In this document: one piece after another, positions 9,548-17,503 of the stretch
Layout of the letters: each line of letters opens with the position of its first letter
Numbering within the stretch: position 1 is the stretch's first letter
Assembly (NCBI RefSeq): GCF_008041835.1
Contig: NZ_VRYE01000135.1
Coordinates: 3,944-59,382, forward strand
DNA: 55,439 nucleotides
Direction of reading: 5' to 3'
Source of the DNA: Ectopseudomonas mendocina
Lineage (GTDB): Bacteria > Pseudomonadota > Gammaproteobacteria > Pseudomonadales > Pseudomonadaceae
Made by a program: the position numbers and the translations under genes
The notes under the pieces: model-generated
The model's input: the letters and a program-made list of their open reading frames with translations, nothing else
Database searches by the model: none
Told to the model about the DNA's origin: nothing

Positions 9548-10758
9548 CAGAGTGCCGCCAGGCCGCGCGCCAGATCCGCCTTGAGGTCTTCCAGCTCTTC
9601 CAGGCCCACGGCCACCCGAATCAGGCTGTCGCTGATGCCGGCATTGGCGCGCTCCTGCGGCGTCAGGCGACCATGAGAGGTGGTCGCCGGATGGGCGATG
9701 GTGGTCTTGGTATCGCCCAGGTTGGTGGTGATGGAAATGACACGGGTGCCATCGATCACCTTCCAGGCCGCCTCACGCCCGCCCTTGACCTCAAAACTGA
9801 CCACCGCGCCGAAGGCACTCTGCTGCTTCTTGGCCAGTTCGTGCTGCGGGTGGCTGGGCAAGCCGGCATAGTGCACACGCTCGACCTGCGGCTGTTGCTC
9901 CAGCCACAACGCCAGCTGCCGCGCACTCTCGCTCTGCGCCTGCATGCGGATACGCAGGGTTTCCAGCCCCTTGACGAACAGCCAGGCGTTGAACGGGCTC
10001 AGGGTTGGCCCGGCGGTACGCAGGAAACCGACCACCTCCTTCATCTGCTCGCTACGACCGGCCACCACACCGCCCAGACCACGGCCCTGGCCATCGATGT
10101 ACTTGGTTGCCGAATGCATGACGATGTCGGCGCCGAGCTTCAACGGTTGCTGCAGCGCCGGCGTGCAGAAGCAGTTGTCTACCGCCAGCAGCGCGCCGCG
10201 GGCATGGGCAATATCGGCCAGCGCGGCGATATCCACCAGCTCGGCCAACGGATTGGATGGCGACTCGACGAACAACAGTTTGGTATTGGCCTTGAAGGCG
10301 CCCTGCCAGGCGTCCAGGTCGGCCAGCGGCACGTAATCCACCTCGATGCCGAAACGCTTGAGGTACTTCTCGAACAGGCTGATGGTGGAGCCGAATACGC
10401 TACGCGAGACCAGCACATGGTCGCCGCCGCTGCACAGGCTCATGACGATGGCGAGGATCGCCGACATGCCGGAAGCGGTCGCCACTGCCTGCTCGGCCCC
10501 CTCCAACGCCGCGATGCGCTCCTCGAAGGTGCGCACGGTGGGATTGGTGTAGCGCGAATAGACGTTGCCCGGCATTTCACCAGCAAAGCGTGCCGCCGCA
10601 TCGGCTGCGGTGCGGAATACATAGCTGGAGGTCAGGTACAAGGCCTCGCCATGCTCGCCCTCTGGCGAACGGCGCTGCCCGGCACGCACCGCCAGGGTGT
10701 CGAAGCCGGCACCGTCCAGATCGCTATCCAGGCGCCCCGCTTCCCATTCCAGTGTCAT
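9547..10758 (-). CDS. metZ: O-succinylhomoserine sulfhydrylase
   Basis: The 403-residue protein belongs to the Cys/Met-metabolism PLP family. It has YSRYTNPTV near residue 65 and the PLP lysine in SATKYIDGQGR. The closing part (TRVISITTNLGDTKTTIAHP, then ATTSHGRL) is typical of MetZ/MetY enzymes. In Pseudomonas MetZ converts O-succinylhomoserine and sulfide directly to homocysteine. GAGGA precedes the ATG. The neighbour purF matches PA3107-PA3108, which favours metZ over cystathionine synthase metB. Confidence 0.93.
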   Translation of the reverse strand: MTLEWEAGRLDSDLDGAGFDTLAVRAGQRRSPEGEHGEALYLTSSYVFRTAADAAARFAGEMPGNVYSRYTNPTVRTFEERIAALEGAEQAVATASGMSAILAIVMSLCSGGDHVLVSRSVFGSTISLFEKYLKRFGIEVDYVPLADLDAWQGAFKANTKLLFVESPSNPLAELVDIAALADIAHARGALLAVDNCFCTPALQQPLKLGADIVMHSATKYIDGQGRGLGGVVAGRSEQMKEVVGFLRTAGPTLSPFNAWLFVKGLETLRIRMQAQSESARQLALWLEQQPQVERVHYAGLPSHPQHELAKKQQSAFGAVVSFEVKGGREAAWKVIDGTRVISITTNLGDTKTTIAHPATTSHGRLTPQERANAGISDSLIRVAVGLEELEDLKADLARGLAAL

Positions 10759-10783
10759 CGTAAATCCTCATCCAGAAAACAGG

Positions 10784-10802
10784 CCGGGCCACTAGGGCCC
10801 GG
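10784..10802 (-). terminator. Probable terminator after purF
   Basis: CCGGGCC-ACTAG-GGCCCGG lies between purF and metZ. On the minus strand the stem is followed by CCTGTTTTCT, a modest U-rich tail, so at least part of purF transcription probably ends here before metZ starts. Confidence 0.6.
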
Positions 10803-10831
10803 ACCTCAATCGATCACGCAGCGTGTGCCGC

Positions 10832-12340
10832 TCAGTTATTGTGCAAATCAATGATCGCACTGACGGCCTGCGACTTCGCCTTGCTGGCGTCGTTGCGCGC
10901 CTGCTCGATACGGCTCAGGTAGGCCTCGTCGACATCGCCGGTGACGTACTTGCCGTCGAAAACCGCACAGTCGAAGTTATCGATCTTGATCTTCTTGCTG
11001 CCGCTGACCGCTTCGATCAAATCGGGCAGATCCTGATAGACCAGCCAGTCGGCGCCAATCAGCTCGCAAACCTCTTCGGTACTGCGCCCATGGGCAATCA
11101 GCTCGTGGGCGCTGGGCATGTCGATACCGTAGACGTTCGGGTAACGCACCGCTGGTGCTGCCGAGCAGAAGTAGACATTCTTCGCGCCGGCTTCGCGCGC
11201 CATCTGAATGATCTGCTTGCAGGTGGTGCCACGCACGATGGAGTCATCCACCAGCATCACGTTCTTGCCGCGAAACTCCAGCTCGATGGCATTGAGCTTC
11301 TGCCGCACGGATTTCTTGCGCGCCGCCTGCCCAGGCATGATGAAGGTACGGCCGATGTAGCGGTTCTTGACGAAGCCTTCACGGAATTTCACGCCCAGGC
11401 GGTTGGCCAGCTCCAAAGCGGCCGTACGGCTGGTGTCGGGAATCGGAATGACCACGTCGATGTCGTGGTCCGGACGCTCACGCAGAATCTTGTCGGCCAG
11501 TTTCTCCCCCATGCGCAGGCGCGCCTTGTACACCGAGATGCCATCCATGATCGAATCGGGGCGCGCCAGGTAAACGTGTTCGAAAATGCACGGCGCATAC
11601 TTGGCATTGGTCGCGCACTGGCGGGTGAACAGCTGACCTTCCTCGGTGATATAAACCGCTTCGCCCGGTGCCAGGTCACGGATCAGGGTGAAACCGAGCA
11701 CGTCCAGCGAAACGCTTTCCGAGGCGATCATGTATTCCACGCCTTCGTCGGTATGACGCTGACCGAAGACGATCGGGCGAATGCCATTCGGGTCGCGGAA
11801 ACCGACGATGCCGTAGCCGGTGATCATCGCCACCACGGCGTAGCCGCCAACACAGCGCTCGTGCACATGGGTCACAGCGGCGAACACATCTTCCTCGGTC
11901 GGCTGCAGCTTGCCGCGCTGGGCCAGCTCATGGGCGAACACGTTGAGCAGCACTTCCGAATCGGAATTGGTGTTGACGTGGCGCAGATCGGATTCGTAGA
12001 TCTCCTTGGCCAACTGCTCGACGTTGGTCAGGTTGCCGTTGTGCGCCAGGGTGATGCCGTACGGCGAGTTGACGTAGAACGGCTGCGCCTCGGCCGAGCT
12101 GGAACTGCCAGCGGTCGGGTAGCGCACGTGGCCGATACCCATATGGCCGACCAGACGCTGCATATGGCGCTGCTGGAACACGTCACGTACCAGGCCATTA
12201 TCCTTGCGCAGGAACAGGCGGCCATCATGGCTGGTGACAATACCGGCAGCGTCCTGGCCGCGATGCTGAAGGACGGTGAGCGCGTCATACAGCGCCTGAT
12301 TGACGTTCGACTTGCCGACGATACCGACGATGCCACACAT
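10832..12340 (-). CDS. purF: Amidophosphoribosyltransferase
   Basis: The enzyme makes phosphoribosylamine from PRPP and glutamine, the first step of purine synthesis. I place the start at 12340 so that the protein begins MCGIVGIVG: Cys2 must become the N-terminal nucleophile after Met removal, which rules out the GTG nine bases upstream. The N-terminal Ntn glutaminase domain has RYPTAGSSS and NGNLTN. The PRPP motif VMLVDDSIVRGTT is present. The predicted 502 residues match the Pseudomonas enzyme. It lies downstream of cvpA, the classical arrangement. Confidence 0.97.
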   Translation of the reverse strand: MCGIVGIVGKSNVNQALYDALTVLQHRGQDAAGIVTSHDGRLFLRKDNGLVRDVFQQRHMQRLVGHMGIGHVRYPTAGSSSSAEAQPFYVNSPYGITLAHNGNLTNVEQLAKEIYESDLRHVNTNSDSEVLLNVFAHELAQRGKLQPTEEDVFAAVTHVHERCVGGYAVVAMITGYGIVGFRDPNGIRPIVFGQRHTDEGVEYMIASESVSLDVLGFTLIRDLAPGEAVYITEEGQLFTRQCATNAKYAPCIFEHVYLARPDSIMDGISVYKARLRMGEKLADKILRERPDHDIDVVIPIPDTSRTAALELANRLGVKFREGFVKNRYIGRTFIMPGQAARKKSVRQKLNAIELEFRGKNVMLVDDSIVRGTTCKQIIQMAREAGAKNVYFCSAAPAVRYPNVYGIDMPSAHELIAHGRSTEEVCELIGADWLVYQDLPDLIEAVSGSKKIKIDNFDCAVFDGKYVTGDVDEAYLSRIEQARNDASKAKSQAVSAIIDLHNN

Positions 12341-12415
12341 GTGCCACAACCCCTGCTAGATAATTCAGGCTAATTCAGCGACCGATGCAGCGGTTAATCC
12401 GCCTCGGCCACTCTT

Positions 12416-12937
12416 TTAAAGCAGATCGACTGGGTTAGCCGAACCACCAGAGAACCACTGCTCGGACCACCCCAGAATGAGGTTCTTCGACCAGTCAGCG
12501 ACCATCAGAAAATGCGGCACCAGGTGCGACTGCTGCCACCACGTATCCTGCTCCACAGGCGCCAGGCTGATCAGCCCGACCAGCAACACGACCAGCAAGC
12601 CACCGCGCGCGGCGCCAAACACCATGCCGAGAAAACGATCAGTACCGGACAAGCCCGTCACGCGAATCAGTTCGCCGATGAGGAAATTCACCAGGGCTCC
12701 GACCAGCAGCGTGGCGATAAACAGCATGGCACAGGCGGCGATCACTCGTGCAGAAGGCGTTTCGATGAATTCGACGAGATGCAACGCCAGCGCGCCACCG
12801 AACATCCAGGCAACCACGCCTGCGATGATCCAGGTCAGCAGCGACAGGGCTTCCTTGACGAAGCCGCGCTTGAGGCTGATCAGACTAGAAATGGCGATGA
12901 CGGCGATGATCGCCCAATCGACCCAGGTAAATGCCAC
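12416..12937 (-). CDS. cvpA: Colicin V production protein CvpA
   Basis: A 173-residue inner-membrane protein with four predicted hydrophobic segments (about 8-24, 30-50, 65-88, 103-123). It has the family pattern WVDWAI near the start, LKRGFVKEALSL, and GTDRFLGMVFGAARG. CvpA is widespread, needed for colicin V export in E. coli and linked to envelope stress; its molecular role is unclear. The start is GTG at 12937, with only a weak Shine-Dalgarno. purF follows after about 75 bp. Confidence 0.93.
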   Translation of the reverse strand: MAFTWVDWAIIAVIAISSLISLKRGFVKEALSLLTWIIAGVVAWMFGGALALHLVEFIETPSARVIAACAMLFIATLLVGALVNFLIGELIRVTGLSGTDRFLGMVFGAARGGLLVVLLVGLISLAPVEQDTWWQQSHLVPHFLMVADWSKNLILGWSEQWFSGGSANPVDLL

Positions 12938-13015
12938 GGTGCAATCCGCCAGCGGAAAAGGCCGGCATTCTAGCAGAGCGCGGCGCGCGGGGTAACCGTG
13001 CGACGCGCGCCATGC

Positions 13016-13642
13016 TCAGCCCGCCTCAGGCTGGAAGCGCACGACGAAGCCACTCAACTTGTGCTGGCGATTGAGCTGGTCGCGCAGACGTTCGGCTTCG
13101 GCCCGCTCGATCAGCGGGCCTACGAATACCCGGTTCATACCGTCGAAGGTACGGATATAGGCGTTATAACCCTGGCTGCGCAGGGTCTTCTGTAGATTCT
13201 CCGCACCACTGCGGCTGGACAGGCTGGCCAGTTGCACCGACCAGCTGATCGGCAGGTTATTGGCATCCAGGCGCCCTTCGGGCTGTGCCGGAGCGGTCAC
13301 GACCGGCTGCTCGGACTTGGCCGGCGCGGACTGGCTCGGCGGGGCAACAGGCACCGGCGTCTGCACCGGCGACTCAGGTACTTCGGGAGCTTCGACGGCC
13401 TGCGCCTGCGACTCCTCGGCGGGCACCGGCTCTTGCGGCAACACCTCGGGTTCGATCACCTCGGCGGGCTCGACGATGATCTCGACCGGGGCTGACGCTT
13501 GCGGCATTGGCGGGGCATCCACGACCACGCGCCGCATCTCGTTCTCGCGTGACAGCAGCATCGGCAGAAAAATCACTGCCAGCGCCACCAGCACCAGAGC
13601 ACCGACCATACGCTGCTTGAGCCCCTTGTCCAGCATTGCCAT
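13016..13642 (-). CDS. SPOR-domain membrane protein (DedD-like, PA3110 homologue)
   Basis: One N-terminal membrane helix (MVGALVLVALAVIFLPMLL), a Pro/Glu/Ala-rich periplasmic linker, and a C-terminal SPOR domain (SWSVQLASLSSRSGAENL through VFVGPLIERAEAERL) make up about 208 residues. SPOR domains bind denuded septal glycan, so a role in cell division like E. coli DedD is likely. I choose the ATG at 13642 (MAMLDKGLKQRM) because GGGGATTGGGG precedes it; an ATG directly after the folC stop at 13657 is the alternative. It lies between folC and cvpA as in PAO1. Confidence 0.87.
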   Translation of the reverse strand: MAMLDKGLKQRMVGALVLVALAVIFLPMLLSRENEMRRVVVDAPPMPQASAPVEIIVEPAEVIEPEVLPQEPVPAEESQAQAVEAPEVPESPVQTPVPVAPPSQSAPAKSEQPVVTAPAQPEGRLDANNLPISWSVQLASLSSRSGAENLQKTLRSQGYNAYIRTFDGMNRVFVGPLIERAEAERLRDQLNRQHKLSGFVVRFQPEAG

Positions 13643-13657
13643 CCCCAATCCCCTCAT

Positions 13658-14935
13658 TCAAGCCGGGCGGGCCAGCCAATCCAGAGCTTCGGCCACGCAG
13701 AAAAATGATCCGAACAGCAGTATTTCGTCACCCTCTGCCGCATGTTCGCATTGCGCCTCGAGTGCTGCACACAGATCCGGGTATTGCACCACCGCCGCCC
13801 CCCACTTGCGCAGGTGAGCGGCCAACTCATCGGCCGAACGCGAGCGCGGCGTAGCGAGTGGCGCTACAGCCCAACCTGCTATCTGACTCAGGAGCGGTTC
13901 AACCACGCCCGGCAGATCCTTGCCGGCCAGCAAGCCGAACACCGCCCAGCGCTTACCGGCCAGCGGACGACACTGCAGACGCTGCGCCAGATAGTCGGCG
14001 GCATGGGGATTATGCCCAACATCGAGCAACAGTGTGAGTGACTTGCCCCGCCAATCCAGCTCGCGTCGATCCAGACGCCCGGTCACCCGCGTAGCGAGCA
14101 GGGCCTGGACGATCCGCTCATGGCTCCAGGGCAGCGGCAGCAGCGCGTAGGCCTGCAAGGCCAGGGCCGCGTTTTCCATCGGCAGGTCGAGCAACGGCAG
14201 CTGATCAAGGTGCAATACCCGCCCCTGCAGATCGAGGCCGAACCATGACCACTGCTGCCCTTCAACCCTCAGGTTGTAGTCGCGCCCGCGCAAGAAAAAC
14301 GGCGTATCCAGCAATGCCACCTGCTCGAGCAGGGGTAGTGGCGGGTCAAGATCGCCACACAAAGCCGGCTTGCCTGCGCGCATGATGCCAGCTTTTTCGA
14401 ACGCCACCGATTCGCGTGTATCGCCCAGCCAGTCGGCATGATCGAGGCCAATACTGGTGATCAGCGCCAGATCGGCATCGATCAGGTTGACCGCATCCAG
14501 GCGCCCACCCAGGCCGACCTCGAGCACCACGGCATTCAGCCCGGCACGCTCGAACAACCAGAAGGCCGCCAGCGTACCCATCTCGAAATAGGTCAGCGAG
14601 ATTTCGCCTCGCGCAGCTTCGACCGCGGTGAACGCCTGACACAGCGCTTCGTCGCTAGCTTCACGTCCATCCAGCACCACGCGCTCGTTGTAGCGCAGCA
14701 GATGGGGCGAGCTATAGACGCCTACGCGTTGCCCCTGGGCAGCGATCAGGCTGGCGAGAAAGGCGCAGGTAGAGCCCTTGCCATTGGTGCCGGTAACGGT
14801 GATCACCAGCGGTGCAGGCTTGCCCAGACCAAGCCTGCGGGCTACCTCGCGCGAACGCTCCAGGCCCATGTCGATGGCCGAGGGATGCAGCTGCTCGAGG
14901 TAGGCGAGCCACTCGCCCAGGCTACGTTGGGTCAT
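13658..14935 (-). CDS. folC: Bifunctional dihydrofolate/folylpolyglutamate synthase
   Basis: A 425-residue Mur-ligase-family protein with the ATP P-loop TGTNGKGSTCAFL, the folate region SSPHLLRYNERV, and VVLEVGLGGRLDAVN with SIGLDHADWLG for the second nucleotide motif. It joins glutamate to dihydropteroate and extends the polyglutamate tail. Its start overlaps the accD stop by four bases (ATGA), showing translational coupling of the accD-folC pair seen in many proteobacteria. Confidence 0.95.
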   Translation of the reverse strand: MTQRSLGEWLAYLEQLHPSAIDMGLERSREVARRLGLGKPAPLVITVTGTNGKGSTCAFLASLIAAQGQRVGVYSSPHLLRYNERVVLDGREASDEALCQAFTAVEAARGEISLTYFEMGTLAAFWLFERAGLNAVVLEVGLGGRLDAVNLIDADLALITSIGLDHADWLGDTRESVAFEKAGIMRAGKPALCGDLDPPLPLLEQVALLDTPFFLRGRDYNLRVEGQQWSWFGLDLQGRVLHLDQLPLLDLPMENAALALQAYALLPLPWSHERIVQALLATRVTGRLDRRELDWRGKSLTLLLDVGHNPHAADYLAQRLQCRPLAGKRWAVFGLLAGKDLPGVVEPLLSQIAGWAVAPLATPRSRSADELAAHLRKWGAAVVQYPDLCAALEAQCEHAAEGDEILLFGSFFCVAEALDWLARPA

Positions 14936-15816
14936 GCCGTGGCCGGCAGAGCAACCGGTGACGGACGATTCATCAGTTGCGCGAGCAGACGCGCCAGACG
15001 CGGGCGCAGCTCATTGCGCGGGATGATCATGTCGATGGCGCCGTGATCCAGCAGGAATTCACTGCGCTGGAAGCCTTCCGGCAGCTTCTCGCGCACGGTC
15101 TGCTCGATCACGCGCGGGCCGGCAAAGCCGATCAGCGCCTTCGGCTCGGCCACGATCACATCACCGAGCATGGCCAGGCTGGCCGATACGCCGCCATATA
15201 CCGGGTCGGTCAGCACGGAGATGAAGGGCAAGCCCTCTTCACGCAGGCGGGCCAGCGCCGCCGAGGTCTTGGCCATTTGCATCAGCGAGATCAGCGCTTC
15301 CTGCATGCGCGCACCACCAGAGGCGGAGAAACACACCAGCGGGCAGCGGTTCTCCAGGGCGAAATTGGCTGCCTGGACGAAGCGCTCGCCAACGATGGCG
15401 CCCATGGAGCCGCCCATGAAGGAGAACTCGAACGCGCAAACGGCGATCGGCATACCTTCGAGCGTGCCACTCATGGAAATCAGCGCATCCTTCTCACCCG
15501 TCTGCTTCTGCGCAGCGGCCAGGCGATCCTTGTATTTCTTGGTATCGCGAAACTTCAGCCGATCGACCGGTTCCAGGTCTGCACCAAGCTCTGCGCGCCC
15601 TTCGGCATCGAGAAACAGATCGATACGAGCGCGCGCACCGATGCGCATGTGATGGTTGCACTTGGGGCAGACATCGAGGGTCTTTTCCAGCTCGGGACGG
15701 TAAAGCACGGCCTCGCAGGACGGACACTTGTGCCACAGGCCTTCAGGCACCGAGCTTTTCTTCACCTCGGAACGCATGATCGAGGGAATCAGTTTGTCTA
15801 CCAACCAGTTGCTCAT
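14932..15816 (-). CDS. accD: Acetyl-CoA carboxylase carboxyltransferase subunit beta
   Basis: The 294-residue subunit has the N-terminal zinc ribbon CPSC...CPKC (residues about 30-52) and the carboxyltransferase crotonase fold (MSGTLEGMPIAVCAF, SASGGARMQEAL, LTDPVYGGVSASLA). With AccA it moves the carboxyl from biotin to acetyl-CoA, the first step of fatty-acid synthesis. GGAG lies about 10 bases before the ATG. folC overlaps its end; trpF lies 119 bp upstream, and that gap shows only GC-rich sequence with weak stem potential. Confidence 0.96.
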   Translation of the reverse strand: MSNWLVDKLIPSIMRSEVKKSSVPEGLWHKCPSCEAVLYRPELEKTLDVCPKCNHHMRIGARARIDLFLDAEGRAELGADLEPVDRLKFRDTKKYKDRLAAAQKQTGEKDALISMSGTLEGMPIAVCAFEFSFMGGSMGAIVGERFVQAANFALENRCPLVCFSASGGARMQEALISLMQMAKTSAALARLREEGLPFISVLTDPVYGGVSASLAMLGDVIVAEPKALIGFAGPRVIEQTVREKLPEGFQRSEFLLDHGAIDMIIPRNELRPRLARLLAQLMNRPSPVALPATA

Positions 15817-15935
15817 GCTGTCATTTCTCCATAACCGTTGGTTCGGGTGAGCGACTCATCGATGCTCACCTCCAGCAATTCTTTTCCGCCGTATCGGCAG
15901 GCCGCCCCTTGGGCTGCCTGTGGCGGTGTGACAGG

Positions 15936-16589
15936 CTAATTGACGGCCACGCACGAAGCGCCGTCACATCGCGCACTCTGTACGGCCCGAATGAAAGCAC
16001 AAATCTTGCCTGCATCCTTTATGCCCTTACTGGCCTCCACCCCACCACTGACGTCCACGGCATAGGGGCGCACCTGACGAATCGCGGACGCGACATTACC
16101 GGCATCGAGCCCGCCGGCCAGGATAATGGGCTTGCTCGCCTGCCGGGGCACCAGTGACCAATCGAAAGCGGCTCCGGTTCCCCCTGGCACCCCTTCGACG
16201 AAGGTGTCCAGCAAAATGCCCTGCGCGCCCGTGTAGGGCGCCATCGCGGCCATCACATCCTGACCGGGGCGGATCCGCAGCGCCTTGATGTAAGGGCGGC
16301 CATATCCCTCGCAATCCTGCGGGGACTCATCGCCATGGAACTGCAACAGATCCAGCGGCAACCGCTGCAGCACTTGCTGCAACTCGGCACGCGGCATATC
16401 GACGAACAAACCAACCGAGGTCACGAACGGCGGCAGTGCGCGCAGAATCGCAGCGGCCTGCTCAACACTGACAGCGCGCGGGCTTTTCGCATAAAAAACC
16501 AGGCCAATGGCATCAGCGCCCGCCTGCACGGCAGCCAGGGCGTCCTCGACACGGGTAATACCGCAAATCTTGCTGCGTACGACGCTCAC
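15936..16589 (-). CDS. trpF: Phosphoribosylanthranilate isomerase
   Basis: A TIM-barrel enzyme of tryptophan synthesis, about 217 residues. The catalytic cysteine is in KICGITRVEDA and the aspartate in LLDTFVEGVPGG; the phosphate site is near the end (DVSGGVEASKGIKD). I use the GTG at 16589 (MSVVRSKICG), which has AGAGG seven bases upstream and matches the usual Pseudomonas N-terminus. An ATG at 16607 would add six residues. It sits between truA and accD as in PAO1. Confidence 0.93.
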   Translation of the reverse strand: MSVVRSKICGITRVEDALAAVQAGADAIGLVFYAKSPRAVSVEQAAAILRALPPFVTSVGLFVDMPRAELQQVLQRLPLDLLQFHGDESPQDCEGYGRPYIKALRIRPGQDVMAAMAPYTGAQGILLDTFVEGVPGGTGAAFDWSLVPRQASKPIILAGGLDAGNVASAIRQVRPYAVDVSGGVEASKGIKDAGKICAFIRAVQSARCDGASCVAVN

Positions 16590-16631
16590 GTTCACACCTC
16601 TTGCCATGCGGCCCCGGATGTTAGCAAAGGC

Positions 16632-17495
16632 TTATGGCTGTCGCACGTCCGGTAGGCCAGAGAGGAAATGCGGGCCGAGATAGCGAATTGGTAGCTCGAA
16701 CTCCTCTGGATAATCGACCTGCACCAGATACAGACCATAAGGATGTGCCGTCACGCCACCGCTGTGCCGATCACCGCGCTCGAGCACCTCACGCGCCCAC
16801 TCCGGCGGCCGCTCTCCCGCGCCGATGGTCATCAACACTCCGGCAATATTGCGCACCATATGATGAAGAAAGGCGTTGGCACGAATATCCAGCACGATGA
16901 AGCGGCCATGCTCGATCAACTGCAAATGATGCACGGTCTTGATCGGCGACTTGGCCTGGCAACGCGTAGCGCGAAAGGCACTGAAGTCATGCGTGCCCAC
17001 CAGCGCCTGAGCAGCCTCGCGCATGCGTCCGACATCCAGCGGGCGATGATTCCAGGTGACTTCCTCGGCCATGTGCGCCGGGCGAATCGGATCGTTGTAG
17101 ATCACGTAGCGATAGCGTCGCGCCATGGCACTGAAACGCGCATGAAAATGCGCCGGCATGACCTTGGCCCAGGTCACGCTGATGTCGGCAGGCAGATTCA
17201 TGTTGGCCCCCATAACCCAGGCATGCAGCGAGCGCTCAACGGCGGTATCGAAATGCACCACCTGACCACTGGAATGCACGGAAGCATCGGTGCGCCCTGC
17301 ACAGTGAATAGTGACAGGCGCACCGCCTGCTACCTTCGACAGCGCATCCTCCAGGCAACCCTGGATGGAGGCGACCTTGCCACCCTGGCGTTGGAAACCA
17401 CGATAACGTGCGCCCTTGTATTCGAGGCCCAGGGCGACTCTGGAAAAGCCAGCGGCCGCCATTTCGGCGGCCGCTACAGGTACTGCGTCAGACAT
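16632..17495 (-). CDS. truA: tRNA pseudouridine(38-40) synthase
   Basis: About 287 residues. The catalytic aspartate is in CAGRTDASVHSSGQVVHF, with RYRYVIYN and FLHHMVRNIAGVL typical of TruA. It modifies U38-U40 of the anticodon arm. The ATG at 17495 is the first good start; an in-frame TTG at 17507 overlaps the fimV stop. The Shine-Dalgarno is weak, suggesting coupling to fimV 9 bp upstream. fimV-truA-trpF is conserved in pseudomonads. Confidence 0.95.
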   Translation of the reverse strand: MSDAVPVAAAEMAAAGFSRVALGLEYKGARYRGFQRQGGKVASIQGCLEDALSKVAGGAPVTIHCAGRTDASVHSSGQVVHFDTAVERSLHAWVMGANMNLPADISVTWAKVMPAHFHARFSAMARRYRYVIYNDPIRPAHMAEEVTWNHRPLDVGRMREAAQALVGTHDFSAFRATRCQAKSPIKTVHHLQLIEHGRFIVLDIRANAFLHHMVRNIAGVLMTIGAGERPPEWAREVLERGDRHSGGVTAHPYGLYLVQVDYPEEFELPIRYLGPHFLSGLPDVRQP

Positions 17496-17503
17496 GGAAT
17501 CGA

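Noticed and set aside
15860..15930. Terminator between trpF and accD
   Set aside because: GC-rich with partial pairing but no clear stem plus T tract.
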